From assembly GCA_044225565.1 (NCBI GenBank), contig JBGAIL010000113.1, forward strand, positions 1 through 15,292: a stretch of 15,292 nucleotides of DNA. Reading direction: 5' to 3'. This DNA comes from CAVXAE01 sp044225565. Its GTDB lineage: Bacteria; Pseudomonadota; Gammaproteobacteria; Steroidobacterales; Steroidobacteraceae. The notes under the pieces were generated by a model. The model had not been told where the DNA came from and ran no database searches. It worked only from the letters and a program-made list of their open reading frames with translations. Positions 1 to 7,673 of the stretch are shown here, one piece after another (position 1 is the stretch's first letter; each line of letters starts with the position of its first letter). The position numbers were made by a program, and so were the translations under genes.

Positions 1-351
1 CGCCATGCGCCAGGTGATCCCGGCGAGCACCGCCAGGAGAACCGTGGCCGCTACCGCGTAGAAAAACGATTTGCGCCTCGGCGACGCGGGCTGCGGCACT
101 GGGTCCGCCGCGCCCGTTTCCTGCGCCAGCGAATCGATTTCCTGCCGCACTCGTGCCTCGCTGGCGAGCGAGCCAGACAGCCGCCATGCCGCTTCCGCGC
201 GGAGCAGTTCCCGGGGGTTGTCGGCAGAGGCGCCCAGCCATTCCTCGAGCGCCTTGCGCTCCCCGCCCGAGAACTCTCCCGACCGCATGCGAATGACCCA
301 TTCGGCCGCGTTCGCCGGCAGCGGAACGGGGCGGTCCTTCGGTCCGGTCAT
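1..351 (-). CDS. FecR-family anti-sigma regulator, N-terminal part (cut by window edge)
   Basis: Inner-membrane anti-sigma/signal-transducing protein expected to hold the adjacent FecI-type sigma factor and to relay a signal from the periplasmic domain of a TonB-dependent receptor. Only the first 117 codons are present. Residues about 14-60 match the short N-terminal cytoplasmic domain of FecR proteins (DUF4880 type), with the typical pattern AAEWVIRMRSGEFS followed by a W-L and an AEAAWRL helix. A charged/proline linker leads to a hydrophobic stretch at about residues 98-113 that would be the single membrane span. The ATG overlaps the stop of the sigma gene (ATGA) and has a strong Shine-Dalgarno, AAGGAG, 7 bases upstream inside that gene, so the two are translationally coupled. 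The periplasmic FecR domain lies outside the window. Family assignment is firm; the partner receptor is inferred from position. Confidence 0.85.
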   Translation of the reverse strand, partial: MTGPKDRPVPLPANAAEWVIRMRSGEFSGGERKALEEWLGASADNPRELLRAEAAWRLSGSLASEARVRQEIDSLAQETGAADPVPQPASPRRKSFFYAVAATVLLAVLAGITWRMA

Positions 352-887
352 CGAAAATCTCCTTCGAACAAGGCGTCCTTGAGCGTGGACAGCGCCAGTG
401 CCAGGTCGCGCTCGACGGTCCGCGTGGTGACGCCCATGCGCGCCGCGATCTCCGTGTGCTGGAGCGCGTGGAACCGGTGGAGCAGGAAGGCTTTGCGGGC
501 CCGTCCGGGCAGTCGGCGCAGCGCAGTGGCCAGCCGGTCCCGGGACTGCTCGACGAACACCAGCTCTTCCGTCGACGGCGCGCTGGGCTTCAGCTGGGAG
601 CTCAGCACTTTCAGGGCGCGCGTGCGGCGGCCCTCGAGACTGTCCCGGCGGCCGGCATCGGCGACGAGATTGCGCGCGATGACGAGCAGGTAACCGAAGG
701 GCGAGCCGAGCACGCGGCCGCTGCCCGAGGATTCGAGCAGGCGCAGGTAAGCGTCCTGGACGATGTCCTCGCAATCCGCGGACGAGCGCCCCAGGCGTCG
801 TACGAAGCGCTTGAGCACGGCGGGCTGCCAGACGTGCTCCGCCGCGGCCGCGGGGGTGGTCGATGGGCTGGGCTCGGTGAGTGACAT
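348..887 (-). CDS. ECF RNA polymerase sigma factor, FecI type
   Basis: Extracytoplasmic-function sigma factor that would direct RNA polymerase to the promoter of the neighbouring TonB receptor when FecR passes on a signal. From the ATG at 887 it is 179 residues, usual for FecI proteins. Region 2 lies at about residues 22-87, with CEDIVQDAYLRLLE and the LLVIARNLVADAGRR helix. Region 4 lies at about 117-172 with LRRLPGRARKAFLLHR and the helix-turn-helix HTEIAARMGVTTRTVERDL. There is no extra domain. The start is uncertain: a GTG at 911 would add eight residues, and neither start has a well-placed Shine-Dalgarno. The stop overlaps the fecR-like start by 4 bases. The divergent receptor gene starts 136 bases away from the ATG, the classic layout for cell-surface signalling. 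Family certain; ligand unknown. Confidence 0.92.
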   Translation of the reverse strand: MSLTEPSPSTTPAAAAEHVWQPAVLKRFVRRLGRSSADCEDIVQDAYLRLLESSGSGRVLGSPFGYLLVIARNLVADAGRRDSLEGRRTRALKVLSSQLKPSAPSTEELVFVEQSRDRLATALRRLPGRARKAFLLHRFHALQHTEIAARMGVTTRTVERDLALALSTLKDALFEGDFR

Positions 888-911
888 GTTCGGGTCGGTC
901 GTCGCCTTCAC

Positions 912-1023
912 AGGAGGAAGACGTTTTAAGCCCTCCCACCCGACAAGAAAAGTCCGGGCGCGGGCCCGATGTCGGGTCGGCCGTGCCGGACCGTCTTTTC
1001 GACAATCACGTCATCAGGGGAGA
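912..1023. promoter_or_regulatory. Divergent promoter region between sigma factor and TonB receptor, with inverted repeats
   Basis: This gap must carry the promoters of the leftward sigma/FecR pair and of the rightward receptor. It holds an imperfect inverted repeat: GAAAAGTCCGG at 947-957 pairs with CCGGA (986-990) and CTTTTC (995-1000), with four unpaired bases on the right arm. Inside lie the palindrome CGGGCCCG (961-968) and CCCGA-TG-TCGGG (965-976). No convincing sigma-70 hexamer pair is visible, as expected if the receptor promoter is read by the ECF factor. Which repeat matters, and whether it acts in DNA or RNA, cannot be told from the sequence. Confidence 0.4.
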
Positions 1024-2184
1024 ATGGCCGTGTCCCGCTTCGTCATCCACATGCTCGTCATCTTCGCACTCGTTCTGCTCACTGCCATCGCGCCTTCGGC
1101 GGGCGCGCAGGCGGCGATCCATCAGCCGGTCCGCGTCAACATCCCCATGCAGCCGCTCGGCGAAGCGCTGAAGACGCTCGCGGATCAGGGCGATTTCCAG
1201 ATCGTCTTCACGGCCGAGGCCGTGAAGGACCGGGTGGCGCCCGAAGTGGTCGGCACGATGGCTCCGGAACAGGCGCTCGCCACACTGCTCGCAGGAACCT
1301 CGCTCGAGTTCGTCCGCATCGGCAATGCCTACGTCGTGCGGCCTCACCTCGACGATTCGGTGACGCAGACGGGCGAGGGACAGGGTGAAGGGGCCTCGCG
1401 GGCCAGTGTCGCGGCGGCGCAGACGCCGGACGCCGGGACTCGTATCGCGCAGGCGGAGCCGGCCGAAGGCTCACCTCCGAGCCATCCGGAAACCGAAGTG
1501 CAGACGGTGACCGTCACGGGATCGCGCATCGGCAGTACCGCGGCCGCGGAAGAGGGCGCCGCACCGGTCGAAGTCATCACCGTGGAGGAAATCCGCAAGA
1601 CGGGTGCCGCGACCGTATATGAAGCGCTCGCCAGCCAGCCGCAATTCGCCGGCTACGCGGACAACGACACTCGCGCCGGTGCGCAGGACACGAAGGAAGT
1701 GAACCTGCGCGGCCTCGGCGCGCAGTACACGCTGGTGTTGGTGGACGGCCGCCGCATCGCGCAGAACAATCTGAACCTCATCCCATTCGCCGCCGTGGAG
1801 CGCCTCGAGATCCTCAAGGACGGCGCATCGGCGGTCTACGGATCGGACGCTCTGGCTGGCGTGGTGAACGTCATCCTGCGCAAGGATTACGACGGCTTCG
1901 AGGCCGATGCCAGCTATGGCAACACGACTCACTACGGTGACGGTGGCCGCACCACGGGCTCCTTCATCTCCGGCGTCAACGGCGAGCGGGGCAGCTTCCT
2001 GCTCTCGGGCGAGTACGAGAAGTACAACCCCATCGTGAGTCTCGAGCACCCGATGGGCCGCAGCGACGACCAGAGGCCCTTCGGCGGGCAGGACCTGCGG
2101 TCGCAGCCGGTGTGGGCGAGACGGGCACGTCGCGTGCGGACTACGTGCCGGTGTACGACGTGCTGCTGGACAAGCGCCGCGTGA
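1024..2184 (+). CDS. TonB-dependent receptor, N-terminal part (signal peptide, STN domain, plug); frameshifted
   Basis: Front half of an outer-membrane TonB-dependent receptor of the transducer (FecA-like) class. The chosen ATG has GGGGAG 5 bases upstream and is followed by a signal peptide (residues 1 to about 28, cut after AGA). Residues about 36-108 form an STN signalling domain (VNIPMQPLGEALKTLADQ ... NAYVVRP), which would contact FecR in the periplasm. A 50-residue low-complexity linker follows, then VQTVTVTGSRI (about 160-170) near the TonB-box position. The plug contains NLRGLGAQYTLVLVDGRRI and ILKDGASAVYGSDALAGVVN. Homology-like sequence runs to about GGQDLRS (near base 2100); after that the frame turns into arginine/cysteine-rich nonsense and stops at 2184. 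The barrel continues in the frame that is open from 2112, so this is one gene broken by an indel. An upstream in-frame extension back to 763 overlaps the sigma gene and is not credible. Confidence 0.85.
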   Translation: MAVSRFVIHMLVIFALVLLTAIAPSAGAQAAIHQPVRVNIPMQPLGEALKTLADQGDFQIVFTAEAVKDRVAPEVVGTMAPEQALATLLAGTSLEFVRIGNAYVVRPHLDDSVTQTGEGQGEGASRASVAAAQTPDAGTRIAQAEPAEGSPPSHPETEVQTVTVTGSRIGSTAAAEEGAAPVEVITVEEIRKTGAATVYEALASQPQFAGYADNDTRAGAQDTKEVNLRGLGAQYTLVLVDGRRIAQNNLNLIPFAAVERLEILKDGASAVYGSDALAGVVNVILRKDYDGFEADASYGNTTHYGDGGRTTGSFISGVNGERGSFLLSGEYEKYNPIVSLEHPMGRSDDQRPFGGQDLRSQPVWARRARRVRTTCRCTTCCWTSAA

Positions 2185-3989
2185 ACAACCTGCAGAACCG
2201 CAAGGAAGTGGCCACGATCTTCGCGCGCGGCAGCTTCAATGCGGTGGATGAACTGGTGGTGCTGTTCGCCGACTACCTGCACAAATCGGGCAACCTGCAG
2301 TACCTCGACCACCGCGGCACCTTCCTCAACTACACCGTGCCGGCGGCGAACTACTGGAACCCGTTCGGCGAAGACGTGAGCGTGAACTATCTGCTGGACT
2401 ACGGTACGCCCGGACGGCTGCAGGAACGCCCGCTGGAGAGCATGCGCTCCAGCGTCTCGACGGATATGTTCACGGCAGGCGTGCGCGGCACCGTGGGCCG
2501 CGTGAGCTACGACCTCGCCTACACGAACTACGAGACCGATGACATCCAGGCGCACGTCGGCCTGAGCCGTGCGCGAATCCTCGAACAGCTCGCTCGCACG
2601 GACGAAGGCGCGCTCAATCTCTTTGGCAACGATGCCGTGACCGCGGATCAGCTCGAACCGGCCCGCGCGGTGTTCCATCGCGAGTACCAGGACTATGTGC
2701 GGTCGATGACCGCCGTGGTGCGCTTCGCGCCGTTCCAGTTGCCCGCTGGCGATCTCGGAACCGCGGTGGGCGCGGAAAAGCGCAAGCAGGGGCTCGCGTG
2801 GATACTCGACGAAGCTCTGAACACCTTCGGCGACTCTGCCTCGCTCACGTTCCTCAACGACACGAGCCTGGCCGGCGACCGCGATGTGGATGCGTACTTC
2901 GCGGAAGTGTATGTGCCCATCGCCAGCCCCCAGCACAATTTCCGTGGCGTGCGCGACCTCGAGCTGTCGCTGGCGGCACGCACCGAGAAATACAGCGACT
3001 TCGGCGACGCGACGGTGAAGCGTGCGACGTTGCGCTGGCAGCCGTTCGAGAGCGACGCGCTGACCTTCCGTGCTTCCTACGGCGAGAGCTTCTATGCGCC
3101 GGATCTGTACGATCTGCAGCCGTTCGGCGATACGAACGTCGATCCGTACGAGGATCCGCTGATCCTCGACGTCAATGGTGACCCCATCCGTTACGAGATG
3201 GTGACGACCAGCGGCGGCAATCCCGACCTGCAGCCGACCGAGGGCGAATACATCAACTTCGGCGTGATCGTGAAACCCGTGTGGGTACCGCGCCTCACCA
3301 TCACCGCGGACTTGTGGAAGCTCGATCAGACCGAAGCGTTCGTCTACCCGTCCGTGGATTCGGTGATCGCAGGCACGGCACCCGGCGTGGTAACCCGCGC
3401 TCCCGTGGCGCTGCCTGGCGAGCCCGTCGGCCGCATCCTGAGCGTCGTGAATCGCGCTGCAAACGCGGCGACGCGCAACGTGGCGGGCATCGACTTCAAC
3501 ATCGCCTACGTCACGGAGCCGGGCCGCTTCGGCCGCTGGTCCATCGCGTCCTACAACACCTACACGTCGAAGTTCGATTACGACCAGCGCGACGGGCTGG
3601 GAGAGCAGAGCGCGCTCGGTCTGGTGACGGACTTCGACGCCGTGCCGCGCTTCCGCTCGAATCTCGTGCTGGGCAACGAGATCGGCGCATGGACGTTCAC
3701 GCTCGGCACCAACTACTTCGGCCACGTGCGCAACACGTTCGACGATTTCGCGCGCGTCGAGTCGTACCTCACGTCGGATCTCACGATCCTCTATGATTTC
3801 GACAAGCGCACGGGTGGCAGCGCGGGTGGCGTGCTCTCGGGCACGCAGGTGGCGCTGAACATCGACAACGTGTTCGACGAGAAGCCGCCGTTCTACGGCG
3901 ATTTCGACCTGCGCGGCATCGCGAGCAACTATTCCTACGTGGACTACGTGGGGCAGTTCGTGACGCTGAACGTCCGCAAGAAGTTCTGA
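2112..3989 (+). CDS. TonB-dependent receptor, C-terminal beta-barrel part; downstream of frameshift
   Basis: Back half of the same receptor, in a different frame from the first half. It has no signal peptide, STN domain or plug of its own and no ribosome binding site, so it is not a separate protein by design. The sequence is typical barrel: alternating aromatic strands, LRWQPFESDALTFRASYGESFYAPDL, the conserved GGNPDLQPTEGEYINFGV near the middle, VALNIDNVFDEKPPFYG near the end, and a terminal phenylalanine (VTLNVRKKF) as the outer-membrane insertion signal. Joined to the first half it gives roughly 980 residues, normal for STN-containing receptors. The barrel reading frame is intact to its natural stop, so any inactivation is recent or the shift is a sequencing error. 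Ligand not recognisable. Confidence 0.85.
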   Translation: MGETGTSRADYVPVYDVLLDKRRVNNLQNRKEVATIFARGSFNAVDELVVLFADYLHKSGNLQYLDHRGTFLNYTVPAANYWNPFGEDVSVNYLLDYGTPGRLQERPLESMRSSVSTDMFTAGVRGTVGRVSYDLAYTNYETDDIQAHVGLSRARILEQLARTDEGALNLFGNDAVTADQLEPARAVFHREYQDYVRSMTAVVRFAPFQLPAGDLGTAVGAEKRKQGLAWILDEALNTFGDSASLTFLNDTSLAGDRDVDAYFAEVYVPIASPQHNFRGVRDLELSLAARTEKYSDFGDATVKRATLRWQPFESDALTFRASYGESFYAPDLYDLQPFGDTNVDPYEDPLILDVNGDPIRYEMVTTSGGNPDLQPTEGEYINFGVIVKPVWVPRLTITADLWKLDQTEAFVYPSVDSVIAGTAPGVVTRAPVALPGEPVGRILSVVNRAANAATRNVAGIDFNIAYVTEPGRFGRWSIASYNTYTSKFDYDQRDGLGEQSALGLVTDFDAVPRFRSNLVLGNEIGAWTFTLGTNYFGHVRNTFDDFARVESYLTSDLTILYDFDKRTGGSAGGVLSGTQVALNIDNVFDEKPPFYGDFDLRGIASNYSYVDYVGQFVTLNVRKKF

Positions 3990-4017
3990 TCCGGCGTGCC
4001 TCGGGGAGGGTGATGCG

Positions 4018-5562
4018 ATGAAGCCTGTTCTAGATCCGCGGCGCACCGCCGGTGCGGCCGTACTCTGCGCGACCCTGGTGGCGGGACTGCTTGCCAGTTC
4101 TTCTCTCGCGGCATCGCCGGAAGAGGCGCGCATCCGCACGTTCCAGTCGTCACTCATGCCGCCAGTCGGCATGGTCGGGGAGCCGGAGCAGCGGTGGACG
4201 CTGGCGCAGCGCATGGAGCACTGGAAAGTGCCCGGCATCAGCGTGGCCGTGATCCGCGACGGCAAGCTGGCGTGGGCTCGCGGGTTCGGCGTGCTGCAGG
4301 CAGGGCGCCCGGAGAAGGTCGACCCGCAGACCGTGTTCTCCGTGGGCTCGGTCAGCAAGGTGGGCACCGCCGCCATCACGCTACGGCTCGTGGATGCAGG
4401 CCGGCTCGATCTCGATCGGGATGTGAACGCTTATCTCAAGCGGTGGCAGGTGCCGGGGAACGCCTTCACGCTCGTGCGGCCGGTGACGTTGCGCGGCATC
4501 CTGTCGCATTCCGCCGGCCTCACCGTGCACGGCTTCGGCGATTTCCAGCCCGGCGAGAAGCTGCCTACCATCGTCGACACGCTCGAAGGCCGTCCGCCGG
4601 CGACTCACGAGCCAGTACGGGTGATCTTCGTACCCGGCGCACGCTTCCAGTACTCCGGCGGCGGCACCACCGTGGAACAGCTCGCGATCGAGGACACGAC
4701 CGGCAAGGATTTCCCGGCAGCGGCGCGGGAGTGGCTGTTCGATCCGCTGGGCATGTCCCGCAGCAGTTACGAGAATCCCTTGCCGCTCGAGCACGGCAAC
4801 ATCGCCAAGGCGCACGGCGACGATGGCGCGCCGCGTGCGCTGCCGCGCGGCTACGAGGCGATGCCGGAGATGGGCGCATCGGGTCTGTGGACCACGCCGA
4901 GCGACTACTCGAAGCTGGTCATCGCGTTCATCCGTTCTTATCAGGGCGAGGCCGGCTCGTTCCTCAAGGCGCGCACGGCGCGGCAGATGATGACGGAGGT
5001 GGGCCGCAGCCCCGTCGGGCTCGGGCCGTTCCTCGACGGAGAGGGCGCGGAACGGCGTTTCACGCACGGCGGTGCCAACGATTCGTACCGCGCCTGGATC
5101 GAGGGCCATCTCGCGACAGGCAACGGCGTGATCATCTTCACGAACGGCAGCAACGGCTCCGACATCATTCCGGAGGTCCGGCGCGCGGTGGCCCGCTCCG
5201 AGGGATGGAGCGCGGGCCTCATGGACCACGTGCGACTGAAGCCGCAGGCGCTGTCCGAGGCCGAGCTGCAGGAGAACGTCGGCGTCTATCAGGGGCAGGA
5301 GCCCGCGGGTACGCTGGCGTTCCGCAACCGCTCGGACGTCACGGCTTACCGGATTACCCTGAAGGACGGCAAACTGCATCTCGCCCGTGACGCAGGCGAG
5401 CGCTCGCAGCCGCTGATTCCTGTCGACGGCTCGCACTTCATCGTCGATTCGGGTTACGGCCTCACTCGCGTGGAGTTCGTCCGTGACTATTCCGGCGTCG
5501 TCAGCGGGCTGATCCTGCAGAACAGCGCCCAGTCCGCCTCGGAGGCTGTCCGGATCCGCTGA
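4018..5562 (+). CDS. Secreted serine hydrolase, class C beta-lactamase/esterase fold
   Basis: A 514-residue exported hydrolase of the serine beta-lactamase-like/EstB/penicillin-binding fold. Residues 1-32 look like a signal peptide (LCATLVAGLLASSSLAA). The catalytic tetrad motif SVSK gives nucleophile Ser111 and Lys114. The second motif is Tyr212-Ser213-Gly214, and the third is His350-Gly-Gly in place of KTG. HSAGLTVHG (about 164-172) is the usual family strand. Residues about 413-514 form a C-terminal beta-rich domain like those that follow many such hydrolases (DUF3471 type). The gene starts 28 bases after the receptor stop with GGGGAGGG 7 bases before the ATG, so both are likely co-transcribed. 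It may cleave an ester or peptide in cargo brought in by the receptor. True beta-lactamase activity is unlikely given the family's breadth; the substrate cannot be read from sequence. Confidence 0.88.
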   Translation: MKPVLDPRRTAGAAVLCATLVAGLLASSSLAASPEEARIRTFQSSLMPPVGMVGEPEQRWTLAQRMEHWKVPGISVAVIRDGKLAWARGFGVLQAGRPEKVDPQTVFSVGSVSKVGTAAITLRLVDAGRLDLDRDVNAYLKRWQVPGNAFTLVRPVTLRGILSHSAGLTVHGFGDFQPGEKLPTIVDTLEGRPPATHEPVRVIFVPGARFQYSGGGTTVEQLAIEDTTGKDFPAAAREWLFDPLGMSRSSYENPLPLEHGNIAKAHGDDGAPRALPRGYEAMPEMGASGLWTTPSDYSKLVIAFIRSYQGEAGSFLKARTARQMMTEVGRSPVGLGPFLDGEGAERRFTHGGANDSYRAWIEGHLATGNGVIIFTNGSNGSDIIPEVRRAVARSEGWSAGLMDHVRLKPQALSEAELQENVGVYQGQEPAGTLAFRNRSDVTAYRITLKDGKLHLARDAGERSQPLIPVDGSHFIVDSGYGLTRVEFVRDYSGVVSGLILQNSAQSASEAVRIR

Positions 5563-5576
5563 CCTGTTGAGCAGGC

Positions 5577-5603
5577 GGGCGGGGTCGAGTAACGTCCCCG
5601 CCC
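5577..5603 (+). promoter_or_regulatory. Perfect 8-bp inverted repeat just upstream of fdsG
   Basis: GGGCGGGG (5577-5584) and CCCCGCCC (5596-5603) form a perfect GC-only stem with an 11-base spacer, ending 4 bases before the fdsG ATG. There is no run of T after it, so it is a poor intrinsic terminator for the upstream hydrolase gene. It could be an operator or an RNA hairpin covering the fdsG start region. A weak promoter-like pair, TTGAGC (5567-5572) and TAACGT (5590-5595) with 17 bases between, overlaps it; if used, the transcript would begin almost at the ATG. Confidence 0.45.
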
Positions 5604-5607
5604 AGCC

Positions 5608-6086
5608 ATGCAATCCGCACTCACTCCCGCACAGCGCGAAGCCGTGCTCCGAATCGTGGCGCGTGAGCGATCGCGCCCCGGCAACCTCATGGAGATCCTG
5701 CACGCCGTGCAGGGAGAGCTCGGCCATGTGCCGCAGCCCGCCGTGGCGCTCATCGCTTCCGAGCTGAACGTATCCCGTGCAGAGGTGCACGGAGTCGTTA
5801 CGTTCTACCACCACTTCCGGCACCTCCCGCCGGGCAGGCACACGCTGCAGCTGTGTCGCGCCGAGGCGTGCCAGTCCATGGGCGGGGAAGCGCTTGCCGA
5901 GCATGCGAAGGCCCGGCTGGGGGTGGATTTCAAGCAGACCACGCCGGATGGGCGCTATACGCTCGAGCCGGTGTATTGCCTCGGCAATTGCGCGTGCTCG
6001 CCCGCGCTCATGATCGATGGTGAGCTGCATGGCCGGGTCACTCCGGAGCGCTTCGATCAGCTGCTCGCCGTGCCGGAGTCTCAGCC

Positions 6087-6090
<4 letters not shown>
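5608..6090 (+). CDS. fdsG: NAD-dependent formate dehydrogenase, gamma subunit (NuoE-like, 2Fe-2S)
   Basis: Small electron-transfer subunit of the soluble formate dehydrogenase; its 2Fe-2S cluster sits near the FMN of the beta subunit. It has 160 residues, matching the NuoE/HoxE family. The N-terminal helical part carries the family pattern LMEILHAVQGELGHVP and VSRAEVHGVVTFYHHF. The thioredoxin-like C-terminal part has the four cluster ligands Cys83, Cys88, Cys124 and Cys128 (CRAEAC and CLGNC). The start is fixed by homology-like N-terminus, but no Shine-Dalgarno precedes it; an inverted repeat does. The stop overlaps the next gene's GTG. On its own this could be complex I NuoE, but the following FdsB/FdsA/FdhD/FdsD genes settle it as formate dehydrogenase. 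Confidence 0.95.
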
Positions 6091-7667
<1,577 letters not shown>

Positions 7668-7673
7668 ACAGCC

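Noticed and set aside
763..1023. Upstream in-frame extension of the receptor gene
   Set aside because: It overlaps the sigma factor on the other strand and would place the signal peptide internally; ATG 1024 has a ribosome site and begins the signal peptide.
1932..4379. Long minus-strand open frame opposite the receptor and hydrolase
   Set aside because: Low-information His/Arg/Val-rich sequence, no ribosome site, and it would cover two genes with clear family motifs.
4381..6030. Minus-strand open frame opposite the hydrolase and fdsG
   Set aside because: Shadow of high-GC coding sequence; no motif or start signal.
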